Source: Lachnospiraceae bacterium (lineage in GTDB: Bacteria; Bacillota; Clostridia; Lachnospirales; Lachnospiraceae). From it: a DNA stretch of 55,781 nt. The position numbers were made by a program, and so were the translations under genes. Below the pieces are notes generated by a model. It had not been told where the DNA came from. It saw only the letters and a list, made by a program, of their open reading frames with translations, and did no database searches. Within the stretch, counting starts at the first letter, position 1. Every line of letters begins with the position of its first letter. This document shows positions 40,830 through 49,174 of the stretch, piece by piece. The stretch lies in contig JAFZRH010000014.1 in the NCBI GenBank assembly GCA_017619975.1, forward strand, positions 1 through 55,781, read 5' to 3'.

Positions 40830-43052
40830 GTGAGAAGAGCAGCTTTCAGACCCTACGAGGGCAGTGAACCGTATATTTTTATCAGCTATGCCCATAAAAA
40901 TTCCGATGAGGTCATCCCGATCCTGGAGAGACTGGATGCGGCCGGCTACCGCGTCTGGTACGATGACGGCATTGCGCCCGGCAGCGAGTGGCCGGAGTAT
41001 ATCGCCGAGCATTTAAACGCGTCCAGCGTGGTGCTCGCCTTCGTAACGCCGGAATCCATCGATTCCCCGAACTGCCGCCGGGAGGTGACCTACGCGCTCT
41101 CCAAGCGCAAGCCCTTCCTCGGCGTTCTGCTGAGAGAGACGCAGATGTCTCCCGGCATGGAGCTGCAGCTTTCCGCCCAGCAGTGCGTGCTGCGCTACAA
41201 TTACCTGACGGAGGAAGAGTTTTTAAACAGGATTTTAAGCAGCAGCGTCTTAAGCCCCTGCCTGCGGCTGACGGCCGAAGAGGAGCCGGCAGTTTCCGAG
41301 CAGCCCGTCCCGGCTCCCGCCGATGAGAGGAGGACGGCTTTCCCCGCGGGACAGAAATCATCCGCCCCGGAAACGAAGCAGGCCGCAGCGGCTCCGGAAA
41401 AGAAAGCATCCGGCAGCAGAAAAAAGATCCTGATCTGGTCTGCCGTCGGGGCCGCAGTGCTTTTCGCCGCCGTTATGATCATTTCCTCCATTCTGGGAAA
41501 AAATAACAGGATCGACCCGGATGACAGTTCGGCGGCAGCCGGAACTTCCACGGCTTCGGTCGTTCAAAACGAGTCGACGGCGGCCCCGGTGACGGATGCG
41601 GCGCCGCAGAACCAGACGGCTGCTTCCGAGGCGGAAACCACAGACACCCCGACGGAAGCACCTACCGAAGCGCCGGAGGAGCAGCCTTTCAGAGGAGAAC
41701 TCGAAAAAGTGATGTCCGTGACGATCGGGTCAAACCAGATCAGCATGGTACACGGATCGGGTCTGATCTACGGCGATTACGGGACCGCACTGCTCGGCCT
41801 CAGAACGTATGACGGCGTCACCGACACGGGCCTTCTCTACTCGATGAATTATTCCTATCTGTACGGACAGTATGAGAAATATGAAGGAAAGTATCTCGTC
41901 GTGACGTCCGACACCGGCAAACCCGAAAAGAGCGCCGCTTCTCTAAACCGTTTGGGCATTATGGATTCCCGGGGAAATGTGATCGTTCCGGAAGGGTATG
42001 CGTATATCAAAGACGCCAATGAATACTATGCGGTCTGCGTTCGGGTGAGCGAAGAAACGGCGAAGCCGGAAGAAGCGGTCATCACGTGGTCCGCCAAAGA
42101 TTTTTCGTCTGACGCAGGCTCCGGCGACAGGGTCTATTTCAAGGGAGAATGGGAGCTGGTGTCTCTTGAGACCGGAAAACCCGTGCCGGGCTTTGCCGGC
42201 ACGAAACAGTCGGAATATGACAAGTGGAAATACGGCTCCTCCCTTTACGGCAATCTGATCGAAGTGCAGTACAACAAAAAATACTGCCGGGCAGACGGCA
42301 GTGAATTGGAGGCGGGCGCCGAAGTGCTGTATGACGGATCCTATATCGTGAGGGAACCTTCCAAAGGGACGGTTTACGATACGAACGGAAAGGAATTATT
42401 CACCTTCGATCCCAATGAAGGTTCGATTGCACTGGGGGATGGACTTTCCGGCTATTTCGCCGTCCGCGGTCTGCCGGAGGGAAAGGGCTATACGCTTTTG
42501 GATCAGAACGGTCAGGCGATCTCCGTCGAATACGTCAGCAAACGCGGTGATGAGCCGAAGGTCTGCGGTCCTTTCGTGATCGTTCCCGGGGAGGACAGTT
42601 CTCTGGCGGGGCAGGTCTACGATCTGCAAGGCAATCTGATTACGGAAAAACCGGTCAGTCTGACCTATGCCGAATACGATGAACTGCACCGCGTCCTGTA
42701 TCTTGAAACGCAGGGAATGGAACAAGAGTATTACCTCTTTGTCAGTGAAGAAGGCGAGATCCTGCTGGATATTGCGCAAAGTGAAGTCAAAGCCTCCGCT
42801 TTCTTGGTTCGTCAGGGCGAGAAATATTACAATTTTGCGACGAAAGCCTTTGACTTAAGCGGCGAAACGCTCTACTGCGACTGGTGGATCTCCGTCCGGA
42901 ACGCCGGCGGAAAGTATGATCTGGTCGACACTTTTACCGGTGAAGTCCTGCTCCGGGGCTATGACGATTACAGCGTTGTCACGTCCCCGGATTACGGAAC
43001 AATCGTCGGAGCCGTCTACAATCAGACGACGGACGTTTTCATCCTGCGGTAA
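40830..43052 (+). CDS. TIR-domain protein with membrane segment and WG-repeat-like outer part
   Basis: A 740-residue protein in three parts. Residues 13-140 form a TIR domain: YIFISYAHKNSDEV, YRVWYDDGIAPGSEW and the SPNCRREV motif with the likely catalytic Glu85 of NAD-cleaving TIRs. A membrane segment (ILIWSAVGAAVLFAAVMIIS) lies near 200-220, then a Thr/Glu/Ala-rich linker to 290. The outer 450 residues contain WG-repeat-like units (LGIMDSRGNVIVPEGYAYI, TLLDQNGQAISVEYVSK, KYDLVDTFTGEVLLRGYDDY). I start at the GTG at 40830 with GAGGT upstream; the frame before it overlaps the promoter. Role unknown. A terminator follows. Confidence 0.85.
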   Translation: MRRAAFRPYEGSEPYIFISYAHKNSDEVIPILERLDAAGYRVWYDDGIAPGSEWPEYIAEHLNASSVVLAFVTPESIDSPNCRREVTYALSKRKPFLGVLLRETQMSPGMELQLSAQQCVLRYNYLTEEEFLNRILSSSVLSPCLRLTAEEEPAVSEQPVPAPADERRTAFPAGQKSSAPETKQAAAAPEKKASGSRKKILIWSAVGAAVLFAAVMIISSILGKNNRIDPDDSSAAAGTSTASVVQNESTAAPVTDAAPQNQTAASEAETTDTPTEAPTEAPEEQPFRGELEKVMSVTIGSNQISMVHGSGLIYGDYGTALLGLRTYDGVTDTGLLYSMNYSYLYGQYEKYEGKYLVVTSDTGKPEKSAASLNRLGIMDSRGNVIVPEGYAYIKDANEYYAVCVRVSEETAKPEEAVITWSAKDFSSDAGSGDRVYFKGEWELVSLETGKPVPGFAGTKQSEYDKWKYGSSLYGNLIEVQYNKKYCRADGSELEAGAEVLYDGSYIVREPSKGTVYDTNGKELFTFDPNEGSIALGDGLSGYFAVRGLPEGKGYTLLDQNGQAISVEYVSKRGDEPKVCGPFVIVPGEDSSLAGQVYDLQGNLITEKPVSLTYAEYDELHRVLYLETQGMEQEYYLFVSEEGEILLDIAQSEVKASAFLVRQGEKYYNFATKAFDLSGETLYCDWWISVRNAGGKYDLVDTFTGEVLLRGYDDYSVVTSPDYGTIVGAVYNQTTDVFILR

Positions 43053-43072
43053 GAAATAAGCCCGGCCTTTGC

Positions 43073-43105
43073 GGACCGCCTTCATTGACAGAGGCGGTCC
43101 TTTTT
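43073..43105 (+). terminator. terminator after the TIR gene
   Basis: GGACCGCC at 43073-43080 pairs with GGCGGTCC at 43093-43100, followed by TTTTT. The loop contains the -35 box of the next promoter. Confidence 0.85.
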
Positions 43106-43113
43106 GCTATGCT
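43085..43113 (+). promoter_or_regulatory. promoter of the acyltransferase gene, nested in the terminator
   Basis: TTGACA (43085-43090) lies in the loop of the terminator; a 17-base spacer and TATGCT (43108-43113) follow. It supports a start codon at 43172 rather than earlier. Confidence 0.6.
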
Positions 43114-43171
43114 GAAGGCGGTTGATGTCTCCGGCACTGAAGCACCCGGCGGCACAGAAGGACGATCGCAC

Positions 43172-44395
43172 ATGGACGAAAAGAAACAGGGCGCGGCAGC
43201 GCCGAAGAAGAAAAAACAGACAAAGGCCGGCACCCCGGCCGATTTTCGCTACGGGATCCTGCTGCGCGGCACGAAGGTCTTTTTAAAAAGCCGGGTCCGC
43301 TACGAGTGGGAAAAAGGTTCGTTTGAACGGCCGGACGGCCCGGCGCTTTACGTGAGCAACCATCCGTCGTCCCTGGATTTTTTCGGCCTGGCCTGCTCGC
43401 TCTGGCCGAAACGGATCATCTGCATCGCCAACGAATACTATTTCCGCAAAGGGATCCTGAAAAAGATGCTGCTCGGCATCGGCGTGATCCCCAAGAAGCT
43501 CTTTCAGGATGAAGGCGGGGTGATCCTGAAGGCGAAGCGGACCGTGAAGGGCGGCTTCAGCCTTTATATGGCACCGGAGGCGCGGATGTCGATCATCGGG
43601 GAGACGTATCCGATCATTCCGTCTGCCGGTGCCTTCGCACGCTTTCTGGGCGTGCCGCTCGTGATCCTCCGTCTGCGCGGCGGATATTTCAACAAACCGA
43701 AGTGGCGGCCTTTTTTCATCAAACAGACCGTACGGGTGGAGATCCGAGAGGTGATCTCCGCGGAAACGCTGAAGCAAATGACGCCGGAGGCGGTGAATGA
43801 GCGGATCTGCCGCGGGATCCGGAACGATGATTTTGCCTACGCGCGGGAAGCCGGGCTTATCTTCCGGCATAAAAACAAAGCCGAAGGCCTGGCGAACCTG
43901 ATCTACCGCTGCCCGGTCTGCGGAAAGCTGTACGCGCTGCAGGCGGAAGGCGATTCCCTGCGCTGCCCGGCCTGCGGGATGGACCTGACGATCGGCGAGG
44001 ATTATTTTTTCTCCGAAAACCCGTACGGATACCGCAGCATCGCGGATCTGTACCATGCGCTGGAAGAACGGGAACGGCAGGAGGATCCTTCCCTGGAATG
44101 TGAAGTCACCGTGCGGCGCTTTCACGGAGAGGAGGAACATGCGGGAAGCGGCGTGACCCGTCTGACGCCGGCAGGTTTTTCTTTCTCCGGAGAAGTAGAC
44201 GGCCGGCCTCTGTCCTTTGAGATCGCCGCGAAGCATCTGAAGGCGCTTCCTTTTTCCTGCGGAGAAGAATTCGAAACCTACTACGAAAACGATCTGTACT
44301 ATTTCTATCCGAAGGAAAACCGGGCGCAGTGCGCGCGCTGGGGCCTGCTGGCAGACTTAAGGAGCGAGGCGCTGTACAGTCTGCCGGAAGAATAA
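43172..44395 (+). CDS. PlsC-like acyltransferase with C-terminal zinc ribbon
   Basis: A 407-residue protein. After a Lys-rich start, residues 55-215 match 1-acylglycerol-3-phosphate acyltransferases: SNHPSSLDF gives the HX4D motif and MAPEARMS the EGR-like block. Residues from about 270 carry a zinc ribbon (CPVCGKLYALQAEGDSLRCP, then ACGMD), followed by a C-terminal beta-rich part of about 110 residues. Acyltransferases of phospholipid synthesis are usually about 240 residues and lack the ribbon, so the exact substrate is uncertain. The frame extends upstream to 43085, but a terminator and promoter lie there. Confidence 0.78.
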   Translation: MDEKKQGAAAPKKKKQTKAGTPADFRYGILLRGTKVFLKSRVRYEWEKGSFERPDGPALYVSNHPSSLDFFGLACSLWPKRIICIANEYYFRKGILKKMLLGIGVIPKKLFQDEGGVILKAKRTVKGGFSLYMAPEARMSIIGETYPIIPSAGAFARFLGVPLVILRLRGGYFNKPKWRPFFIKQTVRVEIREVISAETLKQMTPEAVNERICRGIRNDDFAYAREAGLIFRHKNKAEGLANLIYRCPVCGKLYALQAEGDSLRCPACGMDLTIGEDYFFSENPYGYRSIADLYHALEERERQEDPSLECEVTVRRFHGEEEHAGSGVTRLTPAGFSFSGEVDGRPLSFEIAAKHLKALPFSCGEEFETYYENDLYYFYPKENRAQCARWGLLADLRSEALYSLPEE

Positions 44396-44499
44396 GATAT
44401 GCCTTTCCGGACCGAGCGAGGCAAAACTGCATAAAATATAAATATATTTGGATTTTCTGACGTTAATCGCACAAAACAGCCTGATATTTCAAAAAACAC

Positions 44500-44527
44500 T
44501 GGACAAATCAATGATTTGTGGTATTAT
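44500..44527 (+). promoter_or_regulatory. promoter of the secreted protease gene
   Basis: TGGACA (44500-44505), a 16-base spacer and TATTAT (44522-44527), with a palindromic AAATCA-A-TGATTT in the spacer that could be an operator. The leader is about 50 bases and contains AAGGAG. Confidence 0.6.
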
Positions 44528-44583
44528 TATTCTGTTGCGCACCTGTTAACAAAGAGCGGAATCTCAACAAGGAGAAATAATAT

Positions 44584-47500
44584 ATGAGTAAAAGATTCAA
44601 ACGCCTTTTGTCACTGCTGATGACCCTGATCATGGTCCTCGGCCTGATCCCCGGAACGGTATCCGCAGCCGGGCAGGAACAGCCTGCTTCTGCCGAACCG
44701 ATCCACGTCTATACCGAAGAGGAGAATGCGCTGATCGAACAGGACGTGTTCGCTTCGATTGAAACGGTCAAAATGAACGCTGCCGAAACCTGCGGCGGCA
44801 TCGGAAAAATGACGGAAGCGGATTACGTCGCGCTGGTCCCGCAGGTTATCGAGACGGTCCTGGCTTCTGCCACTTACGTCCCCGGGACCCTGCAGCGGAA
44901 CGGAAACTTCCTGGTCTGGCAGACCACGGTCGGCATCCCCTGCTGCTTCAGTCCCCGCATGGAAGCAGAGCTTCATAATACGGAAAACGAGCCTACCGCA
45001 GAAGAGATCGCGCTGGCTGAAGCCCGCGCCGATGAACTGTATCAGGAACTTTCCGAGATCCAGGGCGGCTGGCCTTCTTCCGTCAATATCGGCCTGATTC
45101 AGCCTTACTGGGACTCCTCCTCCAACTATGCGGACAGTTCCTTCAACGCTTATTCCCCGTCTTATAAAGCGGCGTGGGAAGCTTTCTACGCTGCGACCGG
45201 CGGCGAGGGCATGCGCTACACCATGTATAACGCTAATGTAAACAACATCGGTTCCGTCATGTCCCAGTGCGGTCTGGTCATGTTCGACTCGCACGGCACC
45301 ACCGACTACGACGGCTACGGCGGGGACTACGTTTCCCGGGCCAACTCCTCTTACCTGTGCCTGATCACCAATACCGGCGTAACCTCTCAGGACACCGCGG
45401 CACAGTCTGGCCCGTACGGTACCTATTATCACTGCATGAAAGGCTCCAGCTACGCTTATGTGGACGGCACCTGCATCGCCAATCATATGCCCACTGCCGC
45501 GCCGAACAGCTATCTTTACATGGGCATCTGCCTGGGCATGGCCACCGACGGCATGGAGGGCGGCCTGCGTGCCAAAGGCGTGGAAGCTGTCTGGGGCTAT
45601 TCGCAGTCCGTTTCCTTCTCCGGTGACAAACAGTATGTCGTGGCCCTGATGGCTTACCTGAAGGACGGCGACGAGCTCGGCGAGGCGGCTGCCAAGGTCA
45701 AGGCCCAGTACGGTGACTGGGATCCGGCCTATTCCAGCTACTCCTATTCGCAGGCGGTGGCAAACTATGTAGCTTTCCCCATCGTTGCTTCCAGTGAAGA
45801 CCCGTACCCGGGCCACGGCAACGTAGACGTGGTCCAGACCGTCAATTCCACCTGGACCCTGTACCCGCAGTACCTGATCGAAGCTGTCAGCAACAACACG
45901 GACTGGGGCACGGTCAGTATCTCGGGCAAGAACATCACGGCCTATCCGGCCACCGGTTATTATGCGGCCGGTTATGAAGTGACCGAAGGCACCGCGACGG
46001 TCGAGCAGAACGGCAACGTGTTCCGCGTTACGCCGCAGACCGACTGCACGGTGAAGATCAACTTTGCGGAGAGAGATAAATACAACATCCATTTCATTGT
46101 GAACGGTGCCGCCTATAATACGCAGATCGTTTATGCCGGCGATTCGATGATCATGCCTGACATGACGTCGGCGGATCCTGACTGGTCATTCATCGGCTGG
46201 ACGGAAAGCGAAGTGGAGCCCACCCCCGACAAACCGGCCTACTACGCCCGCGGCGCGGCCTACACCCCGAGCGGCGAAAAGACCTTCTACGCCCTGTTCG
46301 TCCACCGCGACGGCAATAACACCGAGACCGTCTACGAGATGCTGGAAAGCAAGCCGAACGACTGGAGCGGCGACTACGTCATCACCTTCGGCGACGACAG
46401 CTCCCTGTACGCGATGAAGGGCCTGAACGAGACCGCTTCCTATCAGAGCGCCTCTTCCGGCGGAGCCGTGACCCTGGCCTCTTCCGATATGACGCTGCTC
46501 GAGAACCAGCTGCGCGACGTGGACGACAAATACGTGTTCACGGTATCCGCCTACAATGACGGTTACACGATCTGCAGCAAGGCGACGGGAAAGTTCCTGG
46601 CCAGCCAGAATAACACCCTTTACAGCGCTGCCTTCAGCCCCGATTCCTGCGTCTGGACCGCCGGTATTGTCGGCAGCAAGATCGTGGCGCGCAACCTCGC
46701 CTCGAACCTGTTCCTGGGCTTCAACAAGAGCGGCAATTATTTCCGTATGAACAGCGCGGCTACGTCTGCCATCCGGTTCTGGAAAGAAACCTTTGACGGC
46801 GTCTGCTACTACACGACTTCCCCGGAAGGCTGGGAACCGCCCGTGCATGAGCACGAACTGACCCATTTTGCGGCTCAGAACGCGACCTGTACGGAAGCCG
46901 GCAACATCGAGTACTGGTACTGCGAGGGCTGCGGGAAGTATTTCTCGGATGCCGACGCTGAGAACGAGATCACGCAGGCAGATACCGTGACCCCGGCGCT
47001 GGGCCACAACGAAGTGATTGATCCCGCGGTGCCGGCCACCTGTACCGAACCCGGTCTGACGGAAGGCAAGCATTGCTCCCGCTGCGAAGCGATCCTGCAG
47101 GCGCAGGAAGAAGTTCCGGCGCTGGGCCACGACTTCGGTGATTGGACCGTGACGACGCCGGCGACCTGTGTGGAAGGCGGCGAAGAGACGCGCTGCTGCT
47201 CCCGCTGCGACGCGACCGAAACGAGACCGATCGACGCCCTGGGTCATATCGAAGTGACTGATCCCGCGGTGCCGGCCACCTGTACCGAACCCGGTCTGAC
47301 GGAAGGCAAGCACTGCTCCCGCTGCGAAGCGGTCCTGCAGGCGCAGGAAGAAGTTCCCGCGCTGGGCCACAACGAAGTGACTGATCCCGCGGTGCCGGCC
47401 ACCTGTACCGAATCCGGTCTGACGGAAGGCAAGCACTGCTCCCGCTGCGAAGCGATCCTGCAGGCACAGGAAGAAGTCCCGGCGCTGGGCCACGATCTGA

Positions 47501-48354
47501 CAGCTCATCCGGAAACCCCGGCGACTTACACGGAAGCCGGCAACACCGCGTACTGGAGCTGCAGCCGCTGCGGCAAGTTCTTCAGCGATGCGGAAGGCAG
47601 CGCTGAAATCGAAGAGAACAGCTGGATCATCCCGGTCCTGGAAGCCGTTATCCTGACGCAGCCGGAATCGGTCACGGTGAAAGAAGGAAACCGCGTAAGC
47701 TTTGAGGTTGCGGCCGAAGGCGCGGGACTGCAGTATCAGTGGCAGGTTCAGAGCGCGGCCGACGGTGACTGGACCGACGTCGCCGAGGAAAGCGGACAGA
47801 CGGCAGTCTATGCGTTTACGGCGGCGCTTTCCCAGAACGGATACAGGTTCCGCTGCGTTATCACAGACGCGAACGGAGAGCTGCTGTACTCCGACATCGT
47901 AACGCTGACCGTTACCGCTGCAGCCGGCTGGAGAAGAAATGCCTACGGCTGGTGGTATATGCGGGAGGACGGCACTTACCCGGTCAATCAGTGGGAAAAG
48001 ATCGGCGGCAAGTGGTATCACTTCGACGCGAGAGGCTACATGCAGACCGGCTGGCTGAAAGTGGACGGCAAATGGTATTACCTGAGCGATTCCGGCGCCA
48101 TGGTCACGGGCTGGAAGACCATTGACGACAAGACGTATTACTTCAAGGCTTCCGGCGCGATGGCTGCCAGTGAGTGGTGTAACGGCTGGTGGCTGAACGC
48201 CAACGGCAGCTGGACATATCCGTACAAGGCGACCTGGCGGAAGAATGCCAAGGGCTGGTGGTTCGGTGATGAATCCGGCTGGTATGCCAAGAACTGCACC
48301 ATCACGATCGACAGCAAGAGCTACACCTTTGATGCGAACGGATATATGCAGTAA
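44584..48354 (+). CDS. secreted clan-CD-like cysteine protease with cell-wall-binding repeats
   Basis: A 1256-residue secreted protein. The signal peptide runs to about residue 29 (LMTLIMVLGLIPGTVSAAG). The first 430 residues contain a His-Gly block (LVMFDSHGTTDY, His237) and a Cys block (YLYMGICLGM, Cys316), like gingipain/caspase-clan peptidases. Then come an InlB-like part (near 498-580), Cys-rich repeats (near 755-968) with CxxC pairs and near-identical units, an Ig-like domain (near 1018-1113) and cell-wall-binding repeats (GWLKVDGKWYYLSDSGAMVT). AAGGAG precedes the start. The protease call rests on two motifs and is a strong guess. It lies beside a cyclophilin and a serpin. Confidence 0.78.
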   Translation: MSKRFKRLLSLLMTLIMVLGLIPGTVSAAGQEQPASAEPIHVYTEEENALIEQDVFASIETVKMNAAETCGGIGKMTEADYVALVPQVIETVLASATYVPGTLQRNGNFLVWQTTVGIPCCFSPRMEAELHNTENEPTAEEIALAEARADELYQELSEIQGGWPSSVNIGLIQPYWDSSSNYADSSFNAYSPSYKAAWEAFYAATGGEGMRYTMYNANVNNIGSVMSQCGLVMFDSHGTTDYDGYGGDYVSRANSSYLCLITNTGVTSQDTAAQSGPYGTYYHCMKGSSYAYVDGTCIANHMPTAAPNSYLYMGICLGMATDGMEGGLRAKGVEAVWGYSQSVSFSGDKQYVVALMAYLKDGDELGEAAAKVKAQYGDWDPAYSSYSYSQAVANYVAFPIVASSEDPYPGHGNVDVVQTVNSTWTLYPQYLIEAVSNNTDWGTVSISGKNITAYPATGYYAAGYEVTEGTATVEQNGNVFRVTPQTDCTVKINFAERDKYNIHFIVNGAAYNTQIVYAGDSMIMPDMTSADPDWSFIGWTESEVEPTPDKPAYYARGAAYTPSGEKTFYALFVHRDGNNTETVYEMLESKPNDWSGDYVITFGDDSSLYAMKGLNETASYQSASSGGAVTLASSDMTLLENQLRDVDDKYVFTVSAYNDGYTICSKATGKFLASQNNTLYSAAFSPDSCVWTAGIVGSKIVARNLASNLFLGFNKSGNYFRMNSAATSAIRFWKETFDGVCYYTTSPEGWEPPVHEHELTHFAAQNATCTEAGNIEYWYCEGCGKYFSDADAENEITQADTVTPALGHNEVIDPAVPATCTEPGLTEGKHCSRCEAILQAQEEVPALGHDFGDWTVTTPATCVEGGEETRCCSRCDATETRPIDALGHIEVTDPAVPATCTEPGLTEGKHCSRCEAVLQAQEEVPALGHNEVTDPAVPATCTESGLTEGKHCSRCEAILQAQEEVPALGHDLTAHPETPATYTEAGNTAYWSCSRCGKFFSDAEGSAEIEENSWIIPVLEAVILTQPESVTVKEGNRVSFEVAAEGAGLQYQWQVQSAADGDWTDVAEESGQTAVYAFTAALSQNGYRFRCVITDANGELLYSDIVTLTVTAAAGWRRNAYGWWYMREDGTYPVNQWEKIGGKWYHFDARGYMQTGWLKVDGKWYYLSDSGAMVTGWKTIDDKTYYFKASGAMAASEWCNGWWLNANGSWTYPYKATWRKNAKGWWFGDESGWYAKNCTITIDSKSYTFDANGYMQ
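46996..47490. repeat. in-frame tandem repeats within the secreted protease gene
   Basis: A unit of about 120 bp encoding PALGHNEVTDPAVPATCTEP, GLTEGKHCSRCEA and LQAQEEV occurs at about 46996, 47238 and 47361, with a divergent version between the first two. The copies differ by only a few bases, so they expanded recently or are kept alike by recombination. Each has one CxxC pair (CSRC) and one TCTE cysteine. Confidence 0.85.
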
Positions 48355-48393
48355 AGAATCCGCTGTTTTGAAAATCGGCCTGGCAGAGGGAAA

Positions 48394-49005
48394 ATGATGA
48401 AGAAAAGTATCTGGGTTCTCACACTGATCCTGCTTCTGTGCGCGGTCTGCGCCTGCGGGAAAAAGGACGAAGAGACAGAAAACGACGTCTCCAAAAGGAA
48501 GACCGAGGCAGCGGCTTCCGGACTGCACCATGCGGAGATCACGGTTCGGGATTACGGCGTCATCAAGGTAGAACTGGATGAGAAGGCGGCGCCGATCACG
48601 GTAGCCAATTTTATCAGGCTGGCAGAATCCGGTTTTTACGACGGCTCGACCTTCCATCGGATCATCGACGGCTTTATGATTCAGGGCGGAGCCCTGAAAG
48701 ACGGAAAGACGGTTTCGATGATCAAAGGCGAATTTGCTGCCAACGGCGTGGAAAATCCGCTGAAGCATGTGGTCGGCACCATCTCCATGGCGCGTGCCAA
48801 AGCCCTGGACAGCGCCAGCTCGCAGTTCTTTATCATGGTCGGAGATGCCCCGCATCTGGACGGCAATTATGCTGCTTTCGGACACGTTACGGAGGGGATT
48901 GAGATTGCGATGAAAATAGCGAAGGACGCAAAGCCCACCGATAATAACGGGACGATTCCGAAGGATCAGCAGCCGGTGATTGAGAAGATCGTAATTACGG
49001 ATTAG
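48394..49005 (+). CDS. cyclophilin-type peptidyl-prolyl isomerase, lipoprotein
   Basis: A 203-residue enzyme that speeds proline cis-trans changes in proteins outside the membrane. The N-terminus IWVLTLILLLCAVCAC ends in a lipobox cysteine, followed by a short charged linker. From about residue 47 the cyclophilin core shows APITVANFIRLAESGFYDGS, TFHRIIDGFMIQGG, GTISMARA and SSQFFIMVGDAPHLDGNYAA, with the catalytic Arg in FHR. GAGGGA lies before the ATG. It is 39 bases after the protease gene and probably co-transcribed with it. Confidence 0.92.
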   Translation: MMKKSIWVLTLILLLCAVCACGKKDEETENDVSKRKTEAAASGLHHAEITVRDYGVIKVELDEKAAPITVANFIRLAESGFYDGSTFHRIIDGFMIQGGALKDGKTVSMIKGEFAANGVENPLKHVVGTISMARAKALDSASSQFFIMVGDAPHLDGNYAAFGHVTEGIEIAMKIAKDAKPTDNNGTIPKDQQPVIEKIVITD

Positions 49006-49063
49006 GAGGACGCACTGCGTCCTCCCACGGGATCCTTTCATCAGGAACGATGTTCTGTTTTTG

Positions 49064-49109
49064 TTCCGGGAGTTTTTCTTTACCGAAGAGACTCCCGGAA
49101 TATTTTTTT
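49064..49109 (+). terminator. terminator after the cyclophilin gene
   Basis: TTCCGGGAGT at 49064-49073 pairs with ACTCCCGGAA at 49091-49100, followed by TATTTTTTT. A separate perfect inverted repeat (GGAGGACGCA-C-TGCGTCCTCC, 49005-49025) directly follows the stop codon but lacks a T-run. Confidence 0.85.
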
Positions 49110-49174
49110 CTTCGGCCGATTTCCAGGACCGGCGGATAGCGGGTATCAGAAAAACCGGACCGGAGGAGCGCAGG

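Noticed and set aside
34025-43052. A Thoeris-type defence system made of the TIR and macro-domain proteins.
   Set aside because: The macro protein has no membrane segments as in type II ThsA, the genes are 5.6 kb apart with pepF and feoB between, and the TIR protein is membrane-anchored with an outer part. The link is not supported.
46996-47490. A CRISPR or mobile repeat in the secreted protease gene.
   Set aside because: The repeats are in frame, protein-coding and carry conserved Cys residues.
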